A model generated the notes under the pieces. It made no database searches. It was given only the letters and a program-made list of their open reading frames with translations, and had not been told where the DNA came from. 64,000 nucleotides of DNA, taken from assembly GCA_965206315.1 (NCBI GenBank), contig OZ242210.1, positions 2,805,800 through 2,869,799 of the forward strand. The letters run 5' to 3'. A program made the position numbers and the translations under genes. This stretch comes from Bin16 sp965206315. GTDB taxonomy: Bacteria; Chloroflexota; Dehalococcoidia; Lucifugimonadales; Australimonadaceae. Every line of letters begins with the position of its first letter. Positions within the stretch are counted from its first letter, which is position 1. This document shows, one piece after another, positions 40,408 through 48,885 of the stretch.

Positions 40408-41769
40408 CTAGCCGCTCACGTACTGCGAGAAGTACTTCGGCAGGAGCCGCGCCGCCTGCTCGTCGACGACCGCCTTCGAACCCTCGAAGAGGTTCTCGTT
40501 CTCGATCGTCGCCGCCTTCAGCTCGTCGCGGCCGATCCAGCCGGGCTCCTCGCCCGCCACGCCGGCGTACTTCTGGATGAGCTCTGCGTCAGTCGTCAAC
40601 GCTGTCTCGAATGCCGATGACAGAGCGTCTGCGATGTGTTCAGGCGTGCCCGGAGGCAGCCAGAGCGCCTTCGACGCGTAGTTCGTCGGCCCGATGAGCG
40701 AGTTGAAGATGAACGTCTGGTCGTCGTTCAGATGGTCGCGCACGTCGCCACAGTGCGGCTCGGTCTGCGCATTCCCGCGCAGCGTGCCGGGCCCCATGCC
40801 CGCCATCAGCCGCATCAGGCCGCTCGGGATCCAGTCCGGGTTCTCAACCGGGAACCGGTACCAGAGGCTGGAGCGGACCGTGCTGTTGATGTCGCCGCGT
40901 GCCCACATCAGCCGCACCGCGTTGGTGTCGACCGTCGTGAAGCCGAGGTAGGTGAACGGAATGTCCAACTGCTCGGATGCATACACCGAGGCGAGCAGTG
41001 TGGGGTTGCCCTCGGCGATGTCGGAGAGTTCGTCCGCGAGGATGAACTCGCCGTGGGCGCCGCCGCCTGTGCTGCTCTGACCGGAGTAGTCCCAGAGACA
41101 GCTCTCAGCAGCGCTGGCTCCGAGGTTCCCGACCGGGTCGTACAGCATCCAACCGCGGGTCGGGTCGATCGTGGAACCGAGCGGCTCGAACGTGCTGCGC
41201 TTGATGAACTGCGTGCTCTCCTGGAAGCCGAACGCCAGCTGCGGCGTGCTGTTCCACGAGATGTAGGTGCCGTCCTTGGGCGCCTGGGTCGCGGAGTAGA
41301 TGTACTCCAGCGGCTTGTTCGGCTGGTTGGTGAACACCACTCGCGGGTTGCCGGGTATGTACTGGCTCATGAACGCAGCCATCACACGGCCCTGGGTGTC
41401 GGTCCCGCCACCGGGAGAGGAGTTCGCCACGATGCGGACCGTCTTGCCGCTGAAGTAATCAGCAGCGTTGAAGCCCGGCGGGGGTGTCGGGGTTGCCGTC
41501 GGCTGAGGCACCGGAGTAGCCGTCGGGGCCGGTGCAGGCGCCGTCGAGCCGCTGTCCGCCGGTACCGGAGTCGGCGTCGGCTCCTCCTCCATCATCGCCT
41601 CAGGCGTAGGAGTCGGGTCCGCTTCCATCATCGCCTCAGGCGTAGGAGTCGCGGTCGGTTCCGGTCGCGGCGTGGGCGTAGGGTCTTCGCCCCCGCACGC
41701 AGCGATAACGGCCACCGTGGCCACTGCGATGATGACTCCGGCGAGCCATCGGTTCATTCGAGTCCGCAT
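40408..41769 (-). CDS. tctC: TctC-family (Bug) solute-binding lipoprotein
   Basis: 453 residues from an ATG 5 nt after GGGAGG. Signal peptide with lipobox I-A-A-C (Cys at about 26), then some 75 residues of Thr/Pro/Glu linker with repeated D-P-T-P-T-P-E-A-M-M-E units. The binding domain begins Y-F-S-G-K-T-V-R-I-V-A-N-S-S-P-G-G-G-T-D, the standard Bug/TctC start, and ends with the K-Y-F-S-Q-Y-V helix. It is longer than typical TctC (about 320) because of the linker and inserts. It captures a carboxylate for TctAB; the ligand may be an aromatic or dicarboxylic acid. Confidence 0.88.
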   Translation of the reverse strand: MRTRMNRWLAGVIIAVATVAVIAACGGEDPTPTPRPEPTATPTPEAMMEADPTPTPEAMMEEEPTPTPVPADSGSTAPAPAPTATPVPQPTATPTPPPGFNAADYFSGKTVRIVANSSPGGGTDTQGRVMAAFMSQYIPGNPRVVFTNQPNKPLEYIYSATQAPKDGTYISWNSTPQLAFGFQESTQFIKRSTFEPLGSTIDPTRGWMLYDPVGNLGASAAESCLWDYSGQSSTGGGAHGEFILADELSDIAEGNPTLLASVYASEQLDIPFTYLGFTTVDTNAVRLMWARGDINSTVRSSLWYRFPVENPDWIPSGLMRLMAGMGPGTLRGNAQTEPHCGDVRDHLNDDQTFIFNSLIGPTNYASKALWLPPGTPEHIADALSSAFETALTTDAELIQKYAGVAGEEPGWIGRDELKAATIENENLFEGSKAVVDEQAARLLPKYFSQYVSG

Positions 41770-41843
41770 GTCATCCTCCCTGCATTGATAATCCACTCCT
41801 CTTAGGGAGTGGATCGGCTGCACAAGGGCAGCTGGGTACAGAC

Positions 41844-41861
41844 CCGTGATGTTTATCACGG
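41844..41861. promoter_or_regulatory. inverted repeat CCGTGAT-N4-ATCACGG, probable operator
   Basis: Perfect 7-bp arms lie in the 175-bp gap between divergent tctC and the regulator gene. The symmetry and position fit a site for the adjacent regulator. Confidence 0.55.
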
Positions 41862-41887
41862 AAGGAACGAAGTGTTGCCAAAAAGTA

Positions 41888-41900
41888 TTGCAAGGTGCAA
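41888..41900. promoter_or_regulatory. inverted repeat TTGCA-AGG-TGCAA, probable operator
   Basis: A second symmetric site in the same gap. The following TTGTAAT near 41910 could be the regulator -10, with the TTGCAA as -35, so binding here could repress the regulator gene. Confidence 0.5.
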
Positions 41901-41944
41901 TAGCAAATGTTGTAATACGGTTTACATTCCGAGAGGAGCAGCGC

Positions 41945-43111
41945 ATGCTGGGTTCGATACTCAAGGCACACCACATCTCGCGCTCGGACCTCGCCCACCG
42001 GCTCGACGTCTCCGTCCAGACCGTCCACAACTGGTGCAGCGGACGCGTTCGCGTGCCGAGCCATAAGCTCGGACGCCTCTGTGACCTGCTCGAGGAGCTG
42101 GGGGTGTCGCCGGACGAACTAGCGCAGATGGCTGTCCGCGAGCTGGAAACGCTCGGCGTGCAACAGGAGCGGCTCGCGCTGCGCTCCAGGAGCGCACAGC
42201 CCCTCGTCGCGCTCGTGACGTGGAACCTGATGAGTTCAGGGTTATTCGGTCCCCTTGCGCGCGTCACTCGCATCGCGTTGGAAGGCATGGGCTACCAGTG
42301 CATGGCGCTCGACTGCGGCGGAGAGCACCGCCAGAGGCGGGCCTACCTGCAGTGGGCCGTTCAAACCGGAGTGGACGGGCTCGTCCTTTGCGGCGTCCCC
42401 GGCGACGTGCCTGATCCGGACGACGACCTGTTCGCGTCGCTCAAGCCGGTGACCTCCGCAGGAATACCCGTCGTTCTGCTCAAGCCCTGGGCGGGCTCCT
42501 CCGTGGCCGTTCCGGAGGGCATAGGAAGCATCGGCTGGGACTACGTCGCCGCAGTCGAGATGGCGGCGGGCTTACTGCAGGAGCTTGGCCATGAGCAGGT
42601 GCACGCGGTCCTGGCAGCGACCGCCGCCGGCTTCGGCGCACGCTACTGGGGACTCGATCGCGCGTGGAGCAACCTCGGGCTCACCTTCGACGAGGACTCG
42701 ATCATCTGGTCACAGGAAGGCGAGACCGCACATGAATTCGCCGATGCCCTTGCCGGCGCAAGGGCTGTCTTCGCCCCGCCGTCGCAACTTCCCACCATCG
42801 CCCGCGCCTGTTTCGCGAGCGGTATCCGCTGGCCTGACGACTTCAGCGTCGTTTCGCTCGGCAACAGAGCATTCGTGCCGCAACTGGACCGACGGCCGTT
42901 CACGTTCGTCAGCATCCCGGTGGGACGGGTGGGACGCGGTGCGGCGCAGCTCCTCTCCAGCATGATCCGCGGCGAACGCTTCCAGACGGGACAGGAGTAC
43001 GTCATCTACGGCGCGAGCACGATGTCGGTGGAGAATGCGGAGGGCGGGTCCGTCGCCCCCCGGCGCCAGGGCGCGGGGTATCCCCGCATGGCCCGCGCAA
43101 CCCTCGCGTAG
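41945..43111 (+). CDS. HTH regulator with LacI/PBP1-like ligand domain
   Basis: 388 residues from an ATG after GAGAGGAG. Residues 1-60 form an XRE-type helix-turn-helix (S-R-S-D-L-A-H-R-L-D-V-S-V-Q-T-V-H-N-W-C). Residues from about 80 to 350 follow the periplasmic-binding-like fold of LacI regulators (L-V-A-L-V-T-W-N-L-M-S-S-G-L-F, G-V-D-G-L-V-L-C-G-V-P, G-I-R-W-P-D-D-F-S-V-V-S-L-G-N). An XRE rather than LacI headpiece is unusual. Divergent from the tct operon, with two inverted repeats between them, it probably controls carboxylate uptake. Confidence 0.8.
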   Translation: MLGSILKAHHISRSDLAHRLDVSVQTVHNWCSGRVRVPSHKLGRLCDLLEELGVSPDELAQMAVRELETLGVQQERLALRSRSAQPLVALVTWNLMSSGLFGPLARVTRIALEGMGYQCMALDCGGEHRQRRAYLQWAVQTGVDGLVLCGVPGDVPDPDDDLFASLKPVTSAGIPVVLLKPWAGSSVAVPEGIGSIGWDYVAAVEMAAGLLQELGHEQVHAVLAATAAGFGARYWGLDRAWSNLGLTFDEDSIIWSQEGETAHEFADALAGARAVFAPPSQLPTIARACFASGIRWPDDFSVVSLGNRAFVPQLDRRPFTFVSIPVGRVGRGAAQLLSSMIRGERFQTGQEYVIYGASTMSVENAEGGSVAPRRQGAGYPRMARATLA

Positions 43112-43119
43112 GGCCGTGC

Positions 43120-44406
43120 TCAGTCCTTCCGCAGCGTTTCGCGCAGCACCAACCCGATGAGCAGCGACGCCGAGATGGCGAATCCCCCCATCGACGCGAA
43201 CGCCACCGTGAAGCCGCTCGCTCCCGCTATGAGGGCCACGGAGAGCGTGAATATGCCGGGGTTGGTGGCCGAGCCCGCCTCCGCGATGAGACGGTTGACG
43301 CCGAAGAACTTGCCGCGCGCCGCCGCAGGCGCCACGTCGGATCCCAGGGTCTGCATCGAACCCGCCATGAACGACACCGCCAGGTTGATGGTGATGAAGC
43401 CCAGGATGAAGAACGGCAACCCCAGTTCGCTCCAGGCAACGCCGCTCATGATCCAGAGCCCCACCGCCAGTAGCGCGCTCGCGGGCACGATGGTGCGCTT
43501 CCGGCCGAACCGGTCCATCACCTGCCCTGCCATCAGTGTCACCGGGATGCCTATGACGCCCATCGCCGAGCTGATGCCGCCCAGCGCAAGCGCGTCCAGG
43601 CCATAGGCGAAGGCTGCGTAGGCGACATAGATCCCGCCCTGCCCCTGCACGCCGCCTCGTCCCACGTTCGCCATGAACTGGGCCGCGAAAAGCACCACCA
43701 CCGCCCTCGTGATGAGCCGCGCCCAAGAGACGTCCACCTGCGCTGCCGCTGTATCGCCACGGCGGCGCGCCAGCACCGCGGGCGCAGTCTCGCGCACGAA
43801 CATGTAGGACGGCACCGTTGCCAGGAACGCAAAGATACCGAACACCAGGAACGGCATGCGCAGTCCGAACAGTTCGGCGATAGCCCCGCCGGCGAGCGGG
43901 CCCAGCAGCGTTCCGGCGCGGTTCACGCCCGCCATGCCGGTGATCATCCGCCCTCGCCGGTTCTGCGCGCTGGAGTCCGCGATGACGGTGAGCCTCGTCA
44001 TCTGCCACATCTGCTGTGCGAGGCCGTTGATCCCCAGGTAGATGAGTATCTCGGTGAAACTCGATGCCTGGAGTACGAGCAGCGCCGACAGTGACAGGAG
44101 GAGCGTGCTGGCGATGAGCAGCTTCCGCCGCCCTATGCGGTCCATGAGATAGCCGGTGGGCAGCGAGACGATGACGCCGCCAAGCATCGGCACGAAGAGC
44201 AGGAGCCCGGCTCCGGCGGCGCCTGCACCGAAGTCGATCGCCATGAGCGGCAGGACCGGCACGATGAAGCCGCGCCCCATGCCCAGCAGGAACGCGGGCA
44301 GCAGCAGCGACACGAGCGCCTCGTTGCGCTCAGCCCAGCGCCGCATACCCGTTGCGGGTTTCGCTTCGTCAGCGGAAGTCCGGGCTTCTTGCTCGTCAGG
44401 CGGCAT
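43120..44406 (-). CDS. MFS transporter
   Basis: 428 residues with about 12 membrane spans. The MFS signature G-Y-L-M-D-R-I-G-R-R-K between helices 2 and 3 (near 80-90) has its repeat M-D-R-F-G-R-K-R-T in the second half. R-R-G-R-M-I-T-G-M-A-G is another conserved loop. It most resembles drug/metabolite efflux or uptake carriers; the substrate is unknown. It starts 3 bp after the stop codon of the LLM oxygenase gene and is the last gene of a three-gene operon. Confidence 0.88.
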   Translation of the reverse strand: MPPDEQEARTSADEAKPATGMRRWAERNEALVSLLLPAFLLGMGRGFIVPVLPLMAIDFGAGAAGAGLLLFVPMLGGVIVSLPTGYLMDRIGRRKLLIASTLLLSLSALLVLQASSFTEILIYLGINGLAQQMWQMTRLTVIADSSAQNRRGRMITGMAGVNRAGTLLGPLAGGAIAELFGLRMPFLVFGIFAFLATVPSYMFVRETAPAVLARRRGDTAAAQVDVSWARLITRAVVVLFAAQFMANVGRGGVQGQGGIYVAYAAFAYGLDALALGGISSAMGVIGIPVTLMAGQVMDRFGRKRTIVPASALLAVGLWIMSGVAWSELGLPFFILGFITINLAVSFMAGSMQTLGSDVAPAAARGKFFGVNRLIAEAGSATNPGIFTLSVALIAGASGFTVAFASMGGFAISASLLIGLVLRETLRKD

Positions 44407-44409
44407 CGC

Positions 44410-45270
44410 CTATCCGATGGCGTCCGTAAGCCGTTCGAGCTGCTCCAGGTCCGGAGTGACGGGCCGGAAGATGATCTCGTCCGAGCCCAACTCCTCGTGC
44501 ATGCTTATCGCGTTGCGGATGATCTCGGGTGAGGTCGGCTGCAGGCGGACCTGGCGCGACGGGTCTCCCCCGTAGTAGTGCGCTATGGCGCCCGTGACGG
44601 CCTCCTCAGCACCGGGGCCGAGCGCACACGGGAGCGTCACGACGATACGCGGCCTGCCCTCGCGGCCGTTCTCCGCCCACGATTCCTCGACCTGCGTGAT
44701 GATGCCTTTCGACCACTCCGCTTCCAGCGCCCTGCCGCCCATCACGTAGCCGTTGGCGAACCTCCCTACGCGCGCGATGGCCTTCGGGTGTGTCCCGCCG
44801 ATGAGGATCTCCGGCCCGCCGGGCTGCACCGGCGCGGGGCCCACCGGCCGCTCCGCGCCCTCCAGCACCTCGCCGTTCCAGATGCGCCTCATGTGCACGA
44901 GCTGCTCCTCGAACAGCTTCCCGCGGTTGCGGAACTGCGAGGGGGCAACGACGGCGTCGTCCTCGCGTCCGCCGACCGCGAGCCCCAGCGAGAGGCGCCC
45001 GTTCGAGATGGCGTCTATCGTCGCGGCCTGCTTGGCAAGCACACCCGCGTTGCGCACTGGCGCGAGCAGGATGGCCGTCACGAGCCGCAGTCGTGTCGTG
45101 ATGGCCGCCACCGCCGCGAGTTCGGCCATCGCCTCGAAGTTGTCGTACGCCAGCCGGTCGAGCGCCGCGAACGAGGAGTACGGCCCCTCGTCGGCGCGCC
45201 GCGCCAGCTCCGAGATGTACGGCCAACTGTCCGTCGGCATCCTGAACGGAAGCCCAACCCCAACCTTCAT
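44410..45270 (-). CDS. luciferase-like (LLM class) flavin/F420-dependent oxidoreductase
   Basis: 286 residues of the bacterial luciferase fold: V-G-L-P-F-R-M-P near the start, D-N-F-E-A-M-A-E-L-A-A-V-A-A-I-T, R-L-R-L-V-T-A-I-L-L-A-P-V-R-N, A-A-T-I-D-A-I-S-N-G-R-L-S-L-G-L-A-V-G-G-R-E-D, and P-E-I-L-I-G-G-T-H-P-K-A. These are typical of F420- or FMN-dependent LLM enzymes, which oxidise diverse substrates including recalcitrant organics. It lies between an enoyl-CoA hydratase and an MFS carrier on one transcript. Cofactor and substrate cannot be decided here. Confidence 0.88.
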   Translation of the reverse strand: MKVGVGLPFRMPTDSWPYISELARRADEGPYSSFAALDRLAYDNFEAMAELAAVAAITTRLRLVTAILLAPVRNAGVLAKQAATIDAISNGRLSLGLAVGGREDDAVVAPSQFRNRGKLFEEQLVHMRRIWNGEVLEGAERPVGPAPVQPGGPEILIGGTHPKAIARVGRFANGYVMGGRALEAEWSKGIITQVEESWAENGREGRPRIVVTLPCALGPGAEEAVTGAIAHYYGGDPSRQVRLQPTSPEIIRNAISMHEELGSDEIIFRPVTPDLEQLERLTDAIG

Positions 45271-45274
45271 GCGC

Positions 45275-46174
45275 TCACCTGCCTTTGAACTCCGGCCTCC
45301 GCTTGTCGAGGAAGGCCCGTACTGCTTCCTTGTGGTCCTCCGAGCGTCGCGCCAGCTCCTGCGCGGTCTGCGCCAGGCGCAGGCTGTCGCCGAACCCCAT
45401 GTCGAACGACCGCTGCACGAGATACTTGGTCAGCGACATCGAGTACGTCGCTCCTGAGGCGAGCCGACCTGCGAACCCCATCGCCGCGGAGAGCATCTCC
45501 TCGTGGGGATGCACCCTGCTCACGAGTCCCATCCGGTAGGCCTCGTCGGCGCTCAGCCGATCGCCCGTGTACTGCATGTAGTAGGTGTTGCTCAGGCCGA
45601 TGAGGCGCGGCAGCTGCCAGCAGGAGCCGTCGCCGGGCACGAGTCCCATCCGCACGAACGCCTCCGCGAACTCCGCCTTCTCCGACGCGATTCGGATGTC
45701 GCACGACAGCGCGAGCCCGAGGCCGACGCCTATCGCGTGGCCGTTCACCGCCGCGATGGTCGGCTTCTGCACCTCGCTTATCCGCAACGGCACGTTGGAG
45801 ACCGAACCGAACCCCGCCTCCGCCTTCTCCGACGCGCGCTGGCCGAGCCGCGCCTCCATGTCGCCCCACGGCAGCGGCTGCCGCTCCGCCGCTGCCCCCT
45901 CTTCCTGTTCGATGCGCCCGATGGTCTCGTCGAACCGGCGGATGTTCGCGCCCGAACAGAACGACGGGTCGCGGCCCGTAAGCACGAGCACGCGGTCGGC
46001 CTCATTCGACTCGAACGCTTCGAGTTCGGCGTACAGCTCCGCGGCCATCTCGGTGCCGAGCGCGTTCCGCGTCGACGCGTGGTCGAGCGTGATGAGCACG
46101 ACGCCGTTGGCCCGTTGGACTTCGATGAATTCGCTCGTGGCGTTACCTCCTCGCAGCGTGGGGTCGCCCGGCAT
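45275..46174 (-). CDS. enoyl-CoA hydratase/isomerase-family protein
   Basis: About 299 residues. Crotonase fold: V-V-L-I-T-L-D-H-A-S-T-R-N-A-L near 25-39, the oxyanion hole F-C-S-G-A-N-I-R-R-F, A-A-V-N-G-H-A-I-G-V-G-L-G-L-A-L-S-C-D, and the late F-A-E-A-F-V-R-M-G-L-V-P-G-D-G with acidic residues of the active site. A loop rich in Glu/Arg (about 80-115) is longer than usual. The start is uncertain: the ATG at 46174 has a weak ribosome site, while a strong GGAGG lies inside the gene 13-17 codons later without a normal start codon. It leads the ECH-LLM-MFS operon. Confidence 0.87.
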   Translation of the reverse strand: MPGDPTLRGGNATSEFIEVQRANGVVLITLDHASTRNALGTEMAAELYAELEAFESNEADRVLVLTGRDPSFCSGANIRRFDETIGRIEQEEGAAAERQPLPWGDMEARLGQRASEKAEAGFGSVSNVPLRISEVQKPTIAAVNGHAIGVGLGLALSCDIRIASEKAEFAEAFVRMGLVPGDGSCWQLPRLIGLSNTYYMQYTGDRLSADEAYRMGLVSRVHPHEEMLSAAMGFAGRLASGATYSMSLTKYLVQRSFDMGFGDSLRLAQTAQELARRSEDHKEAVRAFLDKRRPEFKGR

Positions 46175-46287
46175 TCTATGAAGCGTCCTGCCCGCTGTCC
46201 AACGACCGCGCCGGACTTCCACGCCTCCACGATTGACGCGGCGCGGGCGGCAAACTACGCTCATCCCAACCCGACCCGAGGCAGCAC

Positions 46288-46812
46288 ATGAGCGCAGGCG
46301 AGATATCGAACGCGGCGTACGACCGCATAGGCGGCGTGTTCCAGCGCGCCCTCACCGGGCTGAGCATCGACCAACTCAAGGCACAGCCTTCCGGCCCGGA
46401 GAGCAATCCCATCGGCTGGCTGGCCTGGCACCTCAGCCGAACGCAGGACAAGAACTATTCCCAGCTGCTTGGGGAAGAAGAAGCGTGGACGGCAGGCGGC
46501 TGGTCCGAGCGCTTCGGCCAGCCGGCGGACAGGGGCACCGGCAACGGCGACTCGCTGGAGCAGGTGCGTGCGTTCGATCCCATCGACTCCGACACGCTCC
46601 TTGCCTACTTCGAGGCCGCACGCGAGAAGTCCCGCAGGTTCCTCGACGCGGTCACCGACGACGACCTGGAGAAGCCGAGCGCGGCGGGCGTCGCGCGGGA
46701 CGAGACGATCAAACTTTCCGTTGCCCGGGTCACCGGAGACCTCATCCAGCACACGGGCCAGATCGCCTACGTACGCGGTCTGGTCGACAGGCACGGCTGG
46801 TACGGCGCATAG
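46288..46812 (+). CDS. DinB-family protein
   Basis: 174 residues forming a four-helix bundle of the DinB/YfiT type. N-P-I-G-W-L-A-W-H-L-S-R-T-Q-D carries the first conserved His (H48), and D-L-I-Q-H-T-G-Q-I-A-Y-V-R-G-L has the later His that completes the metal triad. Members include metal-dependent thiol-S-transferases and hydrolases acting with bacillithiol or mycothiol. Its stop codon is 38 bp upstream of Rieske oxygenase 5 and they may be co-transcribed. Confidence 0.85.
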   Translation: MSAGEISNAAYDRIGGVFQRALTGLSIDQLKAQPSGPESNPIGWLAWHLSRTQDKNYSQLLGEEEAWTAGGWSERFGQPADRGTGNGDSLEQVRAFDPIDSDTLLAYFEAAREKSRRFLDAVTDDDLEKPSAAGVARDETIKLSVARVTGDLIQHTGQIAYVRGLVDRHGWYGA

Positions 46813-46850
46813 GGAGCCAATAGCGAACGCACAGGGTAGAGAGGACGAAC

Positions 46851-48128
46851 ATGCTGACGCAGGAACAGAACGACCGCATCACACGAGTCGGTCCCGGCAC
46901 GCCGATGGGCGAGCTCATGCGCCGATACTGGCACCCCATCGCCGCCGCCGCGGAACTCGACGAGCGCCCCACCAAGGCCGTGCGCGTCCTCGGCGAGGAC
47001 CTCGTCCTCTACAGGGACAGGTCCGGCACGATGGGGCTCATCGACCGCTTCTGCCCGCATCGTCGCGTCGACCTCTCCTACGGCATCCCCGAGGAGCACG
47101 GGCTGCGCTGCATGTACCACGGATGGATGATGGACGAGACCGGCCAGTGCATCGAGCAACCCTTCGAGGAGACCGTCCACCCGGACGGGCGATTCAAGGA
47201 GAAGGTGCGGGTCGCGGGGTACCCCGTGCAGGAACTGGGTGGGCTCATCTTCGCGTACATGGGCCCGGCGCCGGTGCCGCTGCTTCCCAACTATGACATC
47301 CTCGCACAGAGGGAGGGCGTGCTGCGGGAAGCGTTCATCGCGGTGGTGCCGTGCAACTGGCTCCAGTGCATGGAGAACTCCGTCGACCCGGTGCACCTGG
47401 AGTGGTTGCACGGCGTCTATGGCGCGCACCGCGCCAAGCTGGAGGGCCGCCGCGACGCCGTCGCCGAGAGCCTCGCCAGATACGACCGCCACAAGGAGAT
47501 CGGGTTCGACGAGTTCGAGCGCGGCATCATCAAGCGTCGCGTCTACGGCAACACGACGAAGGAGTCACCCAAGTGGAGCGTCGGCCATCCCCTCCTCTTC
47601 CCGAACATCCTCCAGCAGGGCGGCGGTGGACGGTACTTCTTCCAGTACCGGACGCCCATCGACGACACCCACACCTGGCACGTGGAGATAACGAGCTACT
47701 GGTTCCCGGAGGACATCGAGGTCCCGGAGCAGGACACCGTCCCCTACACGAACATCGGGCTCAAGACGCCGGACGGCTACTGGCGCAGCGACGACACCAT
47801 GGCGCAGGACCACGCAGCGTGGATACTGCAGGGGCCCATCATGGACCGCTCGGCGGAACGCCTCGGCGAGTCCGACCGCGGTCTCATCCTCTACCGCAAG
47901 ATGCTGGACGAGCAGGCTGCCGTCGTGCAGGACGGCGCCGAGCCGCTCAACGTGATCCGCGACCCGGCGGAGAACGTGATGATCCACGTGCCGCAGGAAG
48001 GCTGGGGCAGGCTCGGCAGGACGTCGGACATCGATGAGGTGGCGCGCTACGGCAGCGCGCTCAAGCCGCTTATCGTCGACCTGCTGACGCAGACCTCCTT
48101 CGTTCAGCAGCACCACGCGACGGCGTGA
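46851..48128 (+). CDS. Rieske oxygenase alpha subunit (paralogue 5)
   Basis: 425 residues. Rieske ligands C68/H70/C87/H90 within F-C-P-H-R-R-V-D-L-S-Y-G and L-R-C-M-Y-H-G-W, almost the same as paralogues 1-3. The iron site reads C-M-E-N-S-V-D-P-V-H-L-E-W-L-H. The extreme N-terminus (M-L-T-Q-E-Q-N-D-R) and the catalytic half (L-L-P-N-Y-D-I, N-I-L-Q-Q-G-G-G-G) instead resemble paralogue 4, so the gene looks mosaic. It stands 23 kb from the main cluster, next to a DinB gene. Substrate unknown. Confidence 0.92.
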   Translation: MLTQEQNDRITRVGPGTPMGELMRRYWHPIAAAAELDERPTKAVRVLGEDLVLYRDRSGTMGLIDRFCPHRRVDLSYGIPEEHGLRCMYHGWMMDETGQCIEQPFEETVHPDGRFKEKVRVAGYPVQELGGLIFAYMGPAPVPLLPNYDILAQREGVLREAFIAVVPCNWLQCMENSVDPVHLEWLHGVYGAHRAKLEGRRDAVAESLARYDRHKEIGFDEFERGIIKRRVYGNTTKESPKWSVGHPLLFPNILQQGGGGRYFFQYRTPIDDTHTWHVEITSYWFPEDIEVPEQDTVPYTNIGLKTPDGYWRSDDTMAQDHAAWILQGPIMDRSAERLGESDRGLILYRKMLDEQAAVVQDGAEPLNVIRDPAENVMIHVPQEGWGRLGRTSDIDEVARYGSALKPLIVDLLTQTSFVQQHHATA

Positions 48129-48149
48129 GGGAAACCGGCTTCGTAAAGC

Positions 48150-48431
48150 CTAGTAGGGCATTGTAGATTGACGCGAGTGCTTCTCGTCACGGAATCGTCT
48201 TACGCGATTCGCGAGAGTAACTAATTCGTACATGACCAACGGTGTAATCACAAACACGAGCGGGTGACGTGAGTACGCTGTACGCCAATTCCCTCGCAGA
48301 AGCGCCAATGCTGCAAACTTAACTCGGTAACCCGGGTACCATCGAATGAGTCGTGGCGGTGGAAAAACAAGGAGCCTCTGTTCAACCCACTCTATGCCCC
48401 TTACCCACTTTCTCCAGAGAGAACTGAGCAT
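48150..48431 (-). CDS. small hypothetical protein, translationally coupled
   Basis: 93 residues from an ATG overlapping the stop codon of the upstream gene (TGATG). The sequence is basic with a hydrophobic patch (H-P-L-V-F-V-I-T-P-L-V-M-Y-E-L-V-T-L-A). No family recognised. It is less GC-rich than its surroundings, like its partner, and both may be acquired. It could also be a chance open frame. Confidence 0.4.
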   Translation of the reverse strand: MLSSLWRKWVRGIEWVEQRLLVFPPPRLIRWYPGYRVKFAALALLRGNWRTAYSRHPLVFVITPLVMYELVTLANRVRRFRDEKHSRQSTMPY

Positions 48432-48784
48432 CAGTCGATTCGAAACTCCTCTTCTCTGACCTCTCCACCCGGGAGAGCAGTGATTCGTATCCTGCGCTCC
48501 TTCCGAGCAGTCCCAGCCATAACTGCCCAGACTATACCCCAAATGAAGCATGTGAATATTGTGATAATGGCGTGAAGGACGTGATTGACCTTTTGGCCGG
48601 GATAGCTCACTACGGCTTCATACTGGCTCTGTGAGATTACCATCGCTCCCCGCACCGTGTGCCGTGAAATCGCGTCCTGCAGCGCTTGCTGCCTCGCGTC
48701 TCCTACCATTGAGCGTTCCTCCGAGGTCGGGCTCCCCCTAGACGAGGACAAGCCCACCAATGGCAATATTATCTGCGGGCTCAT
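48431..48784 (-). CDS. small membrane protein, unknown function
   Basis: Up to 117 residues (a later ATG at 48709 gives 92). The middle reads V-S-Y-P-G-Q-K-V-N-H-V-L-H-A-I-I-T-I-F-T-C-F-I-W-G-I, followed by a basic A-R-K-E-R-R-I-R-I. The N-H-x-L-H-x-I-x-T-x-x-T-x-x-x-W pattern occurs in single- or double-span proteins of actinobacteria, often linked to phages or cell envelope. The gene is less GC-rich than the adjacent oxygenase and dehydrogenase genes. Its stop overlaps the next start codon. Confidence 0.5.
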   Translation of the reverse strand: MSPQIILPLVGLSSSRGSPTSEERSMVGDARQQALQDAISRHTVRGAMVISQSQYEAVVSYPGQKVNHVLHAIITIFTCFIWGIVWAVMAGTARKERRIRITALPGGEVREEEFRID

Positions 48785-48885
48785 AATCTATGGAGGGCTG
48801 GCATCGCGTGTCAAGTGGAGGCCCACCGCACCGCCTTAGCCAGCACATGCTCGATACCAGCCCCTCAGACACTGGAGGTGTAGCC

